A program made the position numbers and the translations under genes. The notes under the pieces were generated by a model. That model ran no database searches. It was not told where the DNA came from and saw only the letters and a program-made list of their open reading frames with translations. 64,000 nucleotides of DNA from Colwellia psychrerythraea (GTDB lineage: Bacteria > Pseudomonadota > Gammaproteobacteria > Enterobacterales > Alteromonadaceae): positions 62,001-126,000 of the forward strand of contig NZ_JQEC01000016.1 in NCBI RefSeq assembly GCF_000764185.1, given 5' to 3'. The first letter of the stretch is position 1. Each line of letters starts with the position of its first letter. Positions 33,855 through 43,938 of the stretch are shown here, one piece after another.

Positions 33855-36800
33855 TTAATCATTAGTCGAATCTTGTTGTGCCACTTGCTGTTGGTATTGT
33901 TTTGGAGTGCAGTTAAAGCTTTCCTTAAAGCAACGACCAAAGTAAGTTTGTGAAGAAAAGCCAACATCTAAGGCAATTCGCCCTATTTGTGCACCACTGA
34001 CAAGCAAGTTTTGTGCTTTTTTCAAACGAAATTCTTTGATGAAGTTATTAGGGGTAATGCCTAAGATAACTTTAATTTTTCGCTGTAATTGCCGCTCACT
34101 CATGGCTAGCTCTTTGGCCAGTAATGATATATCTAACTCGGGCTCTGTGTAATATTTGGCGATTAACGTTTCGAGCTTATCTAAAAACTTATCATCTAGG
34201 CTGCTTGGCTCACCTGTTTCTTGAGTGAGTTTAGCTGCATTATTCTGACTGGTAGTGTTTCGCTCTGCCCTTTGTTCGGCTTGTTGTTGATCGTTAAATT
34301 TTTGCAAATAGCGCTTTTGTAACTGCTGTCTGTTGGCGATTAGACTTTGAATACGCGTTAATAGTTCATGTTGGTTGAAAGGTTTACTTAAATATTCATC
34401 CGCATTTAACTTAAGACCTTGAAGCCTACTTTCAAGGTCAGATCTCGCGGTAAGTAGTATCACCGGAATATGTGCGGTCATTTCGTCTTGTTTTAATTGT
34501 GTTAACACTTCAAAGCCATCAATACCCGTTAACATCAAATCACAAACGATTAGATCGGGGATATACTCTTGTGCTAATTTCAGACCAAGCTCACCACTAC
34601 CGGCAAGAATACAATGATGTTGCTGCTCAATCACTTGCTTTATATGACTTTGCATATCGAGGTTATCTTCAATTACCAACACTACTTGCTGTGAATGATT
34701 GGCTTGATTACTAGCTACTGAGCGCTGCTCTATGAGTAAGGAGGCAACTTCATTTTCTGAAACACTCACCGGTACTTCCGCTTCAATATCATTTGCTGAA
34801 GCTAGCGGTATTGAAAGGCTAAATTTACTACCATGACCATGTTCACTCACTAAAGTTATACGCCAGCCATGTGCTTTAACCAGTTCATTGACTAGAGATA
34901 AACCAATACCAACACCAAAAGTTGCTTGATTTTTTACATCGTCCGCTCGTTGAAAACGTTCGAAAATCTTATCTTGAGAGCCTTTACTGATACCTATGCC
35001 GGAATCAATAACATCTAGAATAATGGTGTCTTGTTCAACATAGGCATTCACTTGCACAGTACCATCTTTAGGTGTGTACTTTATTGCGTTGGCAAGTAGG
35101 TTAAATATTATTTTTTCAAAAGCTTGGCCATCACAATCAAGCCACAAATCATCAGGTATATTACTGGTAAAAGTTAAATGACTTTGTGATGCCAAGCGAG
35201 AAAAGGAGTCTGCAGGCATCGTCATAAGGTTTTTTAAGCGGTAGGTGCTTAGCGATAACTGCGGATTGTCACTTAAACGAGAAAGCTCTAGCAGTTGCTC
35301 AACCATACGTACTAAACGTAAGCCGTTACGCTTAGCTGTGGTTAAGTCTTCACTTTCTAGTGCATCCGATGTTTTATCTATATACCTATCTATAATGCCG
35401 TTAATTATGGTTAGTGGCGTTCTAAATTCATGTGAAATATTGGCGATGAATTTATCTTTTAATTCTAAGGCTTGTTTTTCGGCATGTTTTCTTGCTGATA
35501 AATTGATAAAAGTGATAACAATAAGCGGCTGTTCAGCCCGCTCTGCCCACTGTAATTCTGCCTGAGCAGGAAATTCAGTACCATCTGAACGCAAAGAGAC
35601 ACACTCCACCGAGATACCCTCGCCTTTGCGCTGTAATGAATAGACATTACTTTGGAAGTCAAAAAAGAAGTGCATTTCGTCTTTCTGTGCAAATAATTGA
35701 CTAACTGATATACCTTTTAATTCTTGCTCAAGGCTTTGAAACATCTGCACAGCTGCCGGGTTAGCAGATAAGATTTCACCAGTGACAGTAGTCGTTAAAA
35801 TGGCATTATTTGAAGCGCTGACTATCGCTTTATCTTCACTATTAATCATAGCATCAGTTAAATCATTATTTAGATTAGTAAGTTGCTGATGCTGATTTTT
35901 GGCTTTGAATAACGCTTGCTTGAGCTTTTTTGTATGACTACGACGGGTATTGGCGATATTTGCTAGCAATAGCGCAGCAGAAAATAACCAAAAAAGCAGG
36001 ACAATTGATTGCAGATTGGAATCGACACTATAAAACAGATTTTGCTCAAAACCGTATAAATGCATTGCCGAGGGTATTAACATAAGCAGTAAGATATATA
36101 GCTCTGGATTATCCTCTTTTGCTATAGCCGTAGGTAATCTCCTGGTATTTAAGCTAATGTTGGCGGTAAGTATCAATAAAAAATAAGGCAGTAGAGCAAT
36201 AAGCTGAACATAGTAGTTGTTGCTATTGCCTTGGCTGATAAATAATTGAGAATCATCAGGTATAAAGGCACTTAGATTACCAATAAATAAAAATACTGCG
36301 CTACAAGCTAGTAGTGCAAAAGTGTAACGCCAGAAGTTATCTTTAGCATTTAATAAGCACTGTATTAACCTAGTAATAATCAGGGTATTTATTAATAGGT
36401 GAAACAGCAACGAGGGCTTGGCTGTTTGGTATATTTCACCTGAAAATTCTGCCGACAACAGAATAAAATAACAAAAACAAATCAGCGTGAAAAATATAGC
36501 CGGTACCCGACCACTAATATATTTATTGAGCGGTATATCACTTAAGTGCGGGTTGGTTTCTATTGCTAATAAAATAAAGAAATAAATAAATAGCGAAGCA
36601 AAGTCTTGATATAACTGCTGACTGATACTTGCCGGTGTGCCATTTAAAAATTTACTTGCTATGACAGCTAGTATTGCTAGCAGTAAGTATTGCCAGAACA
36701 ATTTAAATGAACGTGAACTATTTTTCTTAACACATAAAAATAGCAGGATAGCGCTGAGGACTTGTAACGTAGCTAAGGCAAAATTTTCTGGGTTTTTAGT

Positions 36801-36893
36801 AAAAACCGCTAACCAGCTCGCAATAAAATGATAAGGAAAAAAGGTAACAACGCCAGCTAAGGCTAATATTAATGGTCTAATAGGTTTGGGCAA
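33855..36893 (-). CDS. Hybrid histidine kinase with receiver and AraC output
   Basis: A 1012-residue one-protein two-component system. About ten hydrophobic segments occupy residues 5-315. A coiled coil and a PAS domain (about 365-475) follow. The HisKA domain has His488 in ISHEFRTPL, and the ATPase domain carries NLLANAIKYT and GVGIGLSLV. The receiver domain has Asp785 in VCDLMLTGIDGFEVL. An AraC helix-turn-helix closes the protein (about 905-1005, with GFSSQTYFGRCFKESFNCTPKQY). The output is transcriptional, so it likely controls a nearby carbohydrate, lipid or envelope locus, but the targets are not evident. It stands apart from the flavinylation genes upstream by 385 bases. Confidence 0.92.
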   Translation of the reverse strand: MPKPIRPLILALAGVVTFFPYHFIASWLAVFTKNPENFALATLQVLSAILLFLCVKKNSSRSFKLFWQYLLLAILAVIASKFLNGTPASISQQLYQDFASLFIYFFILLAIETNPHLSDIPLNKYISGRVPAIFFTLICFCYFILLSAEFSGEIYQTAKPSLLFHLLINTLIITRLIQCLLNAKDNFWRYTFALLACSAVFLFIGNLSAFIPDDSQLFISQGNSNNYYVQLIALLPYFLLILTANISLNTRRLPTAIAKEDNPELYILLLMLIPSAMHLYGFEQNLFYSVDSNLQSIVLLFWLFSAALLLANIANTRRSHTKKLKQALFKAKNQHQQLTNLNNDLTDAMINSEDKAIVSASNNAILTTTVTGEILSANPAAVQMFQSLEQELKGISVSQLFAQKDEMHFFFDFQSNVYSLQRKGEGISVECVSLRSDGTEFPAQAELQWAERAEQPLIVITFINLSARKHAEKQALELKDKFIANISHEFRTPLTIINGIIDRYIDKTSDALESEDLTTAKRNGLRLVRMVEQLLELSRLSDNPQLSLSTYRLKNLMTMPADSFSRLASQSHLTFTSNIPDDLWLDCDGQAFEKIIFNLLANAIKYTPKDGTVQVNAYVEQDTIILDVIDSGIGISKGSQDKIFERFQRADDVKNQATFGVGIGLSLVNELVKAHGWRITLVSEHGHGSKFSLSIPLASANDIEAEVPVSVSENEVASLLIEQRSVASNQANHSQQVVLVIEDNLDMQSHIKQVIEQQHHCILAGSGELGLKLAQEYIPDLIVCDLMLTGIDGFEVLTQLKQDEMTAHIPVILLTARSDLESRLQGLKLNADEYLSKPFNQHELLTRIQSLIANRQQLQKRYLQKFNDQQQAEQRAERNTTSQNNAAKLTQETGEPSSLDDKFLDKLETLIAKYYTEPELDISLLAKELAMSERQLQRKIKVILGITPNNFIKEFRLKKAQNLLVSGAQIGRIALDVGFSSQTYFGRCFKESFNCTPKQYQQQVAQQDSTND

Positions 36894-37278
36894 TAGTTAT
36901 TCCTAGTTAGTATTCATGCTTTATTCTTATCCAATTTATACTTTAAGCTATCCTATCCATTTCAATAACCACATAACATAATTTATAATAACACTCGATT
37001 AACATCAAGTGACTCTCTCTATCTATCCTCCCCTACTATTAACTTATTTGTAGTTTTTGTACCCTTTATAATACAACTGCTTAATTTACAAATAATGTCT
37101 AAACCAAGCGCTAGATTACTTAACAACAGGCAATATTGAAAAGGCGCAATCGCAAAAACCAATCACTATAGACCAGGCAAATATAACAAAGACAAATGCT
37201 GATTTATCTTTATCGTCTAGTAACTTCAAATTTATTTAGAGTGTCAAAACCCTATAAGCAGGACTTAGATATTAGCAA
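36894..37278. other. Intergenic region with a short coding-like relic
   Basis: This spacer holds the promoter of the hybrid kinase gene. On the plus strand bases 37096-37239 read a protein-like stretch (ALDYLTTGNIEKAQ, then further polar residues) without a start codon. It may be the tail of a lost gene. A weak 7-bp hairpin (37278-37295) overlaps the apbE stop. Confidence 0.35.
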
Positions 37279-38238
37279 TCAGAAAATATTCTGATGCAAA
37301 CGTAATTCCTCATCAATCATAACTACGTTGATATCGCCCTCAATAATTAAATTAGAATTGACCATCAGAGAGGTTGAATAAATACCACTCGTTAATACTG
37401 AATGAGAAATAACAGTTGCTGAGAGTATTGCTGAAGTGTTGCTCGCTTTATCATTATGCTTCTTTTTTTCATTAGTATTGCTACTGCTTGCATTACTGCT
37501 CTTTGAGTTACTGCTCTTTGAGTTGATAATGTGTGAATAGCTTTTCCCTTCAACCAGTGTGCTACGTTCATAGTGGGCTGATGTGGTAAGCCCTTGGTTG
37601 CTCAGTTGTAAAATAGCTATATTTTCTTGTGGGTTCTTTGGATTTTTAATGGCTACGTTAAATGGTGAGCCATCAGGCTTGTTACCATTGACATAAATAT
37701 CACCACCAAAATTAATTAAAGCAGCCATATTTTCATTTTTAGCTATTGCACCGGCTTGATCAACAGCAAACTCTTTAATAACGCCACCTAAATCAAGCTT
37801 CACATACTCATTTGAAAAGTGGAGACTATTTTCTGTTAATCGCCATTTATCAGCACCAATAAAAGGTGTTAACTTAGCTCTACAAGCTTCTATTTTCGCT
37901 ACTGTAGTCTGTTTTGCACATTGTTTTAATGTGCCGACAGTAATATCAAAACTGCCTTGGGTTGTAGCTGATAACGTTTGTACTAGTGATAATACTTGAT
38001 GGGTTTCTTTATCAATGTTAACAGTCGCTTGTTCTCGATTATTAATCTTGCCAATTAATGAGTCATCACTAAAAAAATTATACTTTTTTTCTAGTCTACG
38101 GGTGTTTTTTTCAATCAAGCGCGCAACCTTGCCCGCCGCTTTGGCATCCGCAGCAAACAGTTGCACTTCACAGGGTGTGGTCATGCAATTAAATTGATGA
38201 CTATATTTTTTTAGCTTGGTATTTGAATGCGAAATCAT
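37279..38238 (-). CDS. apbE: ApbE-family FAD:protein FMN transferase, divergent form
   Basis: A 319-residue ApbE-family enzyme, which transfers FMN from FAD to Ser/Thr in target proteins. Family segments are MTTPCEVQLFA, FFSDDSLIGKIN, GSFDITVGTL, KLDLGGVIKEFAVDQA, INFGGDIYVNG and TTSAHYERS...SYSHIIN. Three oddities are visible. There is no signal peptide or lipobox, and a TAA directly precedes the ATG. A 30-residue Ser/Asn/Lys insert, containing a 15-base tandem duplication (37493-37522), replaces the usual proline-rich loop. The metal-binding ADALATA segment reads SGIYSTS, losing the aspartate. It is last in a seven-gene run whose other members carry flavinylation motifs, which supports function despite the changes. 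Confidence 0.88.
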   Translation of the reverse strand: MISHSNTKLKKYSHQFNCMTTPCEVQLFAADAKAAGKVARLIEKNTRRLEKKYNFFSDDSLIGKINNREQATVNIDKETHQVLSLVQTLSATTQGSFDITVGTLKQCAKQTTVAKIEACRAKLTPFIGADKWRLTENSLHFSNEYVKLDLGGVIKEFAVDQAGAIAKNENMAALINFGGDIYVNGNKPDGSPFNVAIKNPKNPQENIAILQLSNQGLTTSAHYERSTLVEGKSYSHIINSKSSNSKSSNASSSNTNEKKKHNDKASNTSAILSATVISHSVLTSGIYSTSLMVNSNLIIEGDINVVMIDEELRLHQNIF

Positions 38239-38297
38239 TTAACTCATCATTTAATTGTTATTTAATAACCATTTAATCGTTATGTATTGGCAAGGCC

Positions 38298-38328
38298 TTG
38301 CTAAGGTATTGCTAAGGTATTGCTAAGA
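38298..38328. repeat. Three tandem copies of an 11-base unit
   Basis: TTGCTAAGGTA is repeated nearly three times in the gap between dsbD and apbE. It is non-coding and could alter the distance between the genes. Several other short tandem repeats occur in this locus. Confidence 0.6.
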
Positions 38329-38342
38329 CCTGTGATTATTCA

Positions 38343-40247
38343 CTATTCAACCACTTTAGCAATATGTTTTAAGAATTTATCTGCATCCATATAGCCTACT
38401 ATTCGATGGTTTCTTAGCTCTTCACCTTGTTCATTAAAAAATAAGATGGCGGGTGGACCAATAATGCCAAAATGTTTCAATAATTCAGTATCAATATTAT
38501 CATTGGCGGTAACATCAGCTTGAATCTTATGTACCTTGGCTAGTTTCAATTTAACTTCGGCATCTTTAAAAGTGACCTCTTCCATTTCTTTACAAGAGAC
38601 ACACCAATCAGCATAAAAATCAAACATGGTAACTTGCTTGTTTTTACTTGCTTGCTTAAGCGTTGCCTGTACACCATCAATACTTTTTACTGATTTAAAG
38701 ACAATGCCTTTGTGTTCATTAGGTAAAGTAGTATTAACACCGCTGCCTAAGTTTGCTAAAGGAGATAACAGGTTACTTTTCCCGGTAGAGGCACCAACAA
38801 TCATGATAACGCCGACTAGCAATAGTGATAAACCAAGACCTTTCCATAACAACTGCCATTGTGTTGTATCTTTATTATGTTGACGTAAAGCCCCCATATA
38901 CACAGCAGAAACAATCAATAGCAGTGCCCACAATAGTTGAGTAATTAATGGTGGCAATATGCGCGCTAATAACCAAATAGCAACGGCCAACATAAGCACA
39001 CCAAAAATACCTTTCACTGCCTCCATCCACATACCTGCACGAGGTAATATTTTACCTGCGGAGGTACCTATAACGAGTAATGGCGCGCCCATACCCAAAC
39101 CTAAGCAAAACAGTGCCGCACCACCTAAAACAGTATCTCCTGTTTGCCCAATATATATAAGTGCGCCCACTAATGGCGCCGTAACACATGGCCCGACAAT
39201 TAGCGCTGATAACACGCCCATAATGGCTGCACTGATTAAATTACCACTTTCCTGCTTATTACTTAGGTTGTTTAACTTTACCTGAATAAAAGACGGCATT
39301 TGCACATCATAAAAGCCGAACATTGACAGTGATAGCACCACAAAAATACCGGCAAAACTACTTAATACCCAAGGATTTTGAAACCATATTTGCAAGTTAG
39401 TCCCAAATAAAGCGGCTAGCACTCCCACCACGGTGTAAGCTAATGCCATTGCCAGCACATAGGCCAGTGATAAAGAGAAGGCTTTACGTGTAGAGAGCTG
39501 TTTTCCTTGGCCAATAATAATGCCTGATAAAATAGGGATCATAGGAAAAACACACGGCGTAAAGGCTAAAAGCAAACCAAAACCAAAGAAGCTAAACAAA
39601 GTTAAGATAAAGTTATCCGATGCTAAGCTATTCGCTATAGTATCTTGCTCTGATTTAGCGTCTTGCTCTGATTTAGTGCCTTGAACCACCTTAGTATCGA
39701 TATCAATGCTACTAGAATCAGCAGTTCCAGAGCCATTAGTTAAATTAGATACATTAACGCTAGACTTTAAATCCGCTAGCTTGATGATTTTTTTAACTGG
39801 TGGGTAACAAACGCCAACATCGGCACAGCCCTGATATTTAATTTTTATGCTGGTATTGGCAAATGATGTTTCAGAGCCACTAAGCGCATATTTCACTATT
39901 AATGTATTTCTAAAAACCTCCAACCCTTCATACGCAGGATCATCAATGAATAAACTGGCGGGAAATTGTGCTGCACCTAATTGAGTTGCTTGCTCTGTAG
40001 GGACATTGTTACTCGTTGAGTTATCGGTATGAACAATCGTCGCAGAAAGTTTTATGCGTTTTTTATAAAGATAATATCCGTCAGCAATATGCCATTGCAG
40101 AGAAAGCATTTCTGGACTGTCTAATGACACGATAAATGGAAAAGCAAGTTCGCTGGTCAATAGTGTTGACTCATCAACCGCATTGGTAAATGAACTAAAA
40201 AATATAAAACACCCGGAAAGTATTAAATGAACTAAACATTTTTTCAT
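38343..40247 (-). CDS. dsbD: DsbD, transmembrane thiol-disulfide interchange protein
   Basis: A 634-residue inner-membrane protein that carries electrons from cytoplasmic thioredoxin to periplasmic partners. A signal peptide precedes the alpha domain with the reactive pair in GCADVGVCYPP. The beta domain has eight membrane segments with cysteines in FTPCVFPM and GPCVTAP. The C-terminal gamma thioredoxin domain has Cys549 and Cys552 in DWCVSCKEME. The linker between the alpha and beta domains contains a duplicated SEQDAK unit from an 18-base tandem repeat (39643-39676). Its place in the flavinylation locus beside a TlpA-like protein suggests that it supplies reducing power to cysteines of this system. 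Confidence 0.93.
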   Translation of the reverse strand: MKKCLVHLILSGCFIFFSSFTNAVDESTLLTSELAFPFIVSLDSPEMLSLQWHIADGYYLYKKRIKLSATIVHTDNSTSNNVPTEQATQLGAAQFPASLFIDDPAYEGLEVFRNTLIVKYALSGSETSFANTSIKIKYQGCADVGVCYPPVKKIIKLADLKSSVNVSNLTNGSGTADSSSIDIDTKVVQGTKSEQDAKSEQDTIANSLASDNFILTLFSFFGFGLLLAFTPCVFPMIPILSGIIIGQGKQLSTRKAFSLSLAYVLAMALAYTVVGVLAALFGTNLQIWFQNPWVLSSFAGIFVVLSLSMFGFYDVQMPSFIQVKLNNLSNKQESGNLISAAIMGVLSALIVGPCVTAPLVGALIYIGQTGDTVLGGAALFCLGLGMGAPLLVIGTSAGKILPRAGMWMEAVKGIFGVLMLAVAIWLLARILPPLITQLLWALLLIVSAVYMGALRQHNKDTTQWQLLWKGLGLSLLLVGVIMIVGASTGKSNLLSPLANLGSGVNTTLPNEHKGIVFKSVKSIDGVQATLKQASKNKQVTMFDFYADWCVSCKEMEEVTFKDAEVKLKLAKVHKIQADVTANDNIDTELLKHFGIIGPPAILFFNEQGEELRNHRIVGYMDADKFLKHIAKVVE

Positions 40248-40359
40248 GAAAGTAACCCGTAAAGAGGAATGATTTAGTCATTACTTCATTAATAGCTGAT
40301 TATTTATAAGTAATCGGTAATAAGTAATGACTAAATGTGAGACAAAAAATAGGCGCTAT

Positions 40360-42354
40360 TTATTGATTAGCACGATGAACATCAAACCATGCTTGCTTTG
40401 TTTCATCACTCCATGCGCTAGGTGCCTCACTAAAGGCAATATCTAACGTTTGAAGCGCATTTTTTGTTGCAATCAAGGCTCTGTTATTGCTAGAAAAAGC
40501 AATACTGCCCACCTTAAGCGGCGTACTGACTAGCTCAATCTCTTTTTCAATTAACAATGTTTTCAGTACTTTGCTGGTGTTATTTTCTATCGAATAAACA
40601 ACTAATGAACCACTACTGCCAATAATCACTAATGTCCCGTCAGGTGAAACATCAAAACTGGTAATATTACTTTGCGCAGCTAGTGTATGTAATAAAACGG
40701 GCTCTACACTCGGATCAGTGACGTTATAAATTGAAAGGATATTACTTTTCCCTAGGTACCAAGCTATTTGGGTAAGCTCACTTCCTTGAACAAGTTTGAA
40801 TTCTTTTGGATATTCAGTGCCTGTTGAAAGGGAGGTTAGCTTAGTCCCGGTTGTTACATCGAGAATTTCCATACGATCTGGTGCTGATAAACTAACATAA
40901 GCCAAAGACCCATCTTCATTTAGTATAACTGCGCGATATTTAGAATCAGAAGAAAACTCGTTCAGCAGGCTAAAATCATCCGTTTGCAATACCACCATTT
41001 TTTTATTGCCTCCCGATAGAGCAACCCTGCTACCGTCACTCGATAATGACATGGCATTTAAATCAGGAAATGAATAAAAGTCTTGCCCCTCACTTACCCC
41101 AGCAAAGCGTTGAAAAGGTATCTCACTTGGGTTTGAGAAATTAGCGCGATATAAACCTACACCACTATCCGCACCTTCTTCACTACCACTTTTATTTTTT
41201 TTCTCTACGCCAACCAATACACTTTGCACCGATGACGGGGGAGTTATGCGAATGTTCGCTAAACTTTGCTCTGAGGCGCCAGTAAATCCATCAATATCAT
41301 CACGATCAACATCAGGTGATGCGGCAAAATTATTGAATGATAATGTGCTAGGTATTTCTTGTGCTAAATTAAGCACAATCAAACGATTATGCCATTTTGA
41401 ACCGACTACGGCATAATCACCTTGTACATCAAGGTCGGAATTTTCCTCTTCAATATAACCGATGTCCCATTCAACATGTGGTGTCGAAAGACTTATATCC
41501 ACTTCAGTTTCTTGGATATTCTGGACATTAATACTCTCTAGACTAATTGACGTAGTGTAAGTATTTAGCTGATACATGCTGTCTAACATAGCCGCTACGG
41601 CTTTGTAGATATCAGTGGCTGCTATTGATTGAGCTTGATGTAAACTTGTCGCAATAGCATCAATTTGTGCAAACATAACATCATCAACACCTAATTCAAC
41701 TCCGCTTTCAACATCACTCTCAAGATAATCTTGTCCTGATAATAAAACTTCATTAGCAAAACCAAACCCATCAATACTCAACCCGTCAACACTTACTTTT
41801 AATGATTCTTGCGCACTTGCTGTATTGGCTAAAGTGTATGGATTAAATTGGGTTTCACTGTGAACAAGCGTAGTAAACACTGTTATGTTTATATTTTTAT
41901 CTGCACTATTTATCGGTGTTGGTGCATATAAGGCAATACCTTTGGAATCTTGTTCACTATCTTTTCTAGCCAACAAAGGTGCATTACTGCTGATACTGGC
42001 AATAATATCACTGGCTTTAAAGCTGTATTTACCGTCTTCAAAAGTTACGGTGCTAGGCTCAGAGGTATCACATAACGCATTTCTATTATTATCAAAACAT
42101 ACAACGGCATTCACCCAATAATCAGCGCCGAGTACCTTTCCTGTGACACCATCTTTTTCTATATATGCCGTTTGGTCTGGAACAGGTTCTGGTACCGGTT
42201 CAGGTATTAGTTCAACTTCGTTAAATGTACTTTCTGAAGCACAAATAGACCCAGCACTACAATCGCCAGCCTTATAATCACTTTCTTCACAAGCCGGCAA
42301 TAAAATCGCCATCATCATGAGCAGAACTAAGTTGACTTTATCATTTATTTTCAT
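40360..42354 (-). CDS. Propeller lipoprotein with a flavinylation motif
   Basis: A 664-residue lipoprotein with lipobox LLPAC (Cys22). An N-terminal segment CFDNNRNALCDTSEP resembles a calcium-type loop with two cysteines. From about residue 290 a WD-like beta-propeller follows (VEWDIGYIEEEN, DYAVVGSKWHNRLIVLNL, VSPDGTLVIIGSSG). In the propeller, residues 355-361 read DGFTGAS, matching the ApbE target D-x-x-T-G-A-S with Ser361 as the predicted FMN site. It is clearly paralogous to the larger lipoprotein at 44790-47846 in domain order and in the position of that motif. It lies between the DUF3570 and DsbD genes in the same operon. The cofactor is inferred from the motif and context. Confidence 0.8.
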   Translation of the reverse strand: MKINDKVNLVLLMMMAILLPACEESDYKAGDCSAGSICASESTFNEVELIPEPVPEPVPDQTAYIEKDGVTGKVLGADYWVNAVVCFDNNRNALCDTSEPSTVTFEDGKYSFKASDIIASISSNAPLLARKDSEQDSKGIALYAPTPINSADKNINITVFTTLVHSETQFNPYTLANTASAQESLKVSVDGLSIDGFGFANEVLLSGQDYLESDVESGVELGVDDVMFAQIDAIATSLHQAQSIAATDIYKAVAAMLDSMYQLNTYTTSISLESINVQNIQETEVDISLSTPHVEWDIGYIEEENSDLDVQGDYAVVGSKWHNRLIVLNLAQEIPSTLSFNNFAASPDVDRDDIDGFTGASEQSLANIRITPPSSVQSVLVGVEKKNKSGSEEGADSGVGLYRANFSNPSEIPFQRFAGVSEGQDFYSFPDLNAMSLSSDGSRVALSGGNKKMVVLQTDDFSLLNEFSSDSKYRAVILNEDGSLAYVSLSAPDRMEILDVTTGTKLTSLSTGTEYPKEFKLVQGSELTQIAWYLGKSNILSIYNVTDPSVEPVLLHTLAAQSNITSFDVSPDGTLVIIGSSGSLVVYSIENNTSKVLKTLLIEKEIELVSTPLKVGSIAFSSNNRALIATKNALQTLDIAFSEAPSAWSDETKQAWFDVHRANQ

Positions 42355-42461
42355 GTATTTATCTCTAATATTTTTCAGTTAACATTTACAATTAACTATT
42401 TACAGCTAATTATTTGCCGCTAATGAGCAATAACTAATCATCAATAACTAACATTCAACAA

Positions 42462-43781
42462 TTAATATCTGTATTGTGCGCCAAAATTGACCCAAGCAAA
42501 GGTTAGGCCTGTAGATTGATCTTGATAGCCCAACACTATATTCCAGGTAAGCTTATTGCTTTCTAGGTACTCCAAGCCAAGCTGCCCTGTCCATGCATTA
42601 AAGTTACCTAAGCGATCATCCGCTGTTGCATAACCTGTTTCAGAAAATATGTTATCAACAGCATCATGGGCTTTAAAAAAGTTGGCTGCGTTTTGAGTAT
42701 ACAAACGTAATACTGGCGAGAAGCGCACGTTATCAGTAATGTTGTGATAACTTTTTGACTCTAGCGTATGAGATTGCACTCCCCAACTGTCTTGGTAGAA
42801 GCGATAAGAGGTATGCCATGTGGTATTTTCATTCAAAGATTTTGCCGTTTGAATAGAGATACCGCCTGCTTTTCGCTGTTCCGGGCGAGAGTCTCTTGCT
42901 AAATAATATTTAGGGTAAATATCTGCGCTAGTATATTCATCGCTACTAGAGTCAATAACATTGATACGTCTTACTACATTGAAATATGGATTTGATAAGT
43001 GACCATCCTCATACATGTAATAGGCACTGAATTTTGCGATAGTATTTGCATCAAATACTTGAGTAATGCCTACTTGGCCATTGATTAAATCAAAGTCGTT
43101 CCATTGACTACCTAAGCTATATTCGCCGTGTTCATCTTTTTCACCTAAATAATCATAAACCTCATTTTTCATGTAGGAGACGCCGGCAGTAATCGATCTA
43201 TTTTTGCTGCGATCGGTATACATTAAATACTCTACTGAAAGGCCGGTATTTTTAAAATCATTCTCTTTTGAATAACTGGCACCAATACTTAACTCATTTC
43301 GCATAGTCGGAGTACGATAAGTATATAAAAAGGCGAGTGAATCTCGGTGATCCTTTAAGGGTACATTTTTATAAACAAAATTATCAAGGCTAGTATCACC
43401 ATCACCAACAACACCATTAATTAATCGGGTATTACGACAATAATTATAGTAATTCTCACCTTCTTCTGGCACACAAGCAGAAGCGCCAGTAAAGGCATCG
43501 GATGCAGTTTCAGAGGAAGCTCCGGTTGTTGAATCCCATGTAGGCGATGCCCCTGAAATGCTATCCCAATCATACTCACCACTTAAGGTATGATTAGGCC
43601 CAAAGTCATGCTCAATACTCAGCTTTCCATCAAGAACTTTAATGCGATCATCATTTTCTTTATATTGCTGTATTTGAATGGCCACTTTATCTTCAGCCAA
43701 ACTTGTTAAAGGTAATGTAGCGGTAGCAACAGAGGTGATGACTAAGAGTTTCAAATGTTTACGGCTAGCTTTCATAAACAT
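42462..43781 (-). CDS. DUF3570 outer-membrane-type protein with three flavinylation motifs
   Basis: A 439-residue exported protein with a signal peptide (cleavage near SLAED, residue 29). From about 110 onward it shows alternating beta strands and ends in the aromatic signature FGAQYRY, as expected for an outer-membrane beta-barrel. Before the barrel, residues 73-101 contain three consecutive ApbE-type motifs: DSISGAS (Ser79), DSTTGAS (Ser89) and DAFTGAS (Ser101). Two cysteines, 103 and about 114, follow closely. The family is DUF3570, of unknown mechanism and usually adjacent to DUF4266, thioredoxin and ApbE genes. Spacing of the motifs at ten to twelve residues could place three FMN groups close together near the barrel entrance. 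Confidence 0.85.
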   Translation of the reverse strand: MFMKASRKHLKLLVITSVATATLPLTSLAEDKVAIQIQQYKENDDRIKVLDGKLSIEHDFGPNHTLSGEYDWDSISGASPTWDSTTGASSETASDAFTGASACVPEEGENYYNYCRNTRLINGVVGDGDTSLDNFVYKNVPLKDHRDSLAFLYTYRTPTMRNELSIGASYSKENDFKNTGLSVEYLMYTDRSKNRSITAGVSYMKNEVYDYLGEKDEHGEYSLGSQWNDFDLINGQVGITQVFDANTIAKFSAYYMYEDGHLSNPYFNVVRRINVIDSSSDEYTSADIYPKYYLARDSRPEQRKAGGISIQTAKSLNENTTWHTSYRFYQDSWGVQSHTLESKSYHNITDNVRFSPVLRLYTQNAANFFKAHDAVDNIFSETGYATADDRLGNFNAWTGQLGLEYLESNKLTWNIVLGYQDQSTGLTFAWVNFGAQYRY

Positions 43782-43938
43782 TCTCCTGATATTGAACTGG
43801 GCTTATTTGAGCTGGGGTAATATGACATTGGTTCATTTAATATATTTCTATGCGTAGATTCTATGGGTTAATTTTTTTGGCAACTATGATTAATTATGTC
43901 GAACGATTAAATTTTTCTATTGATAAATAACGCTGTTT

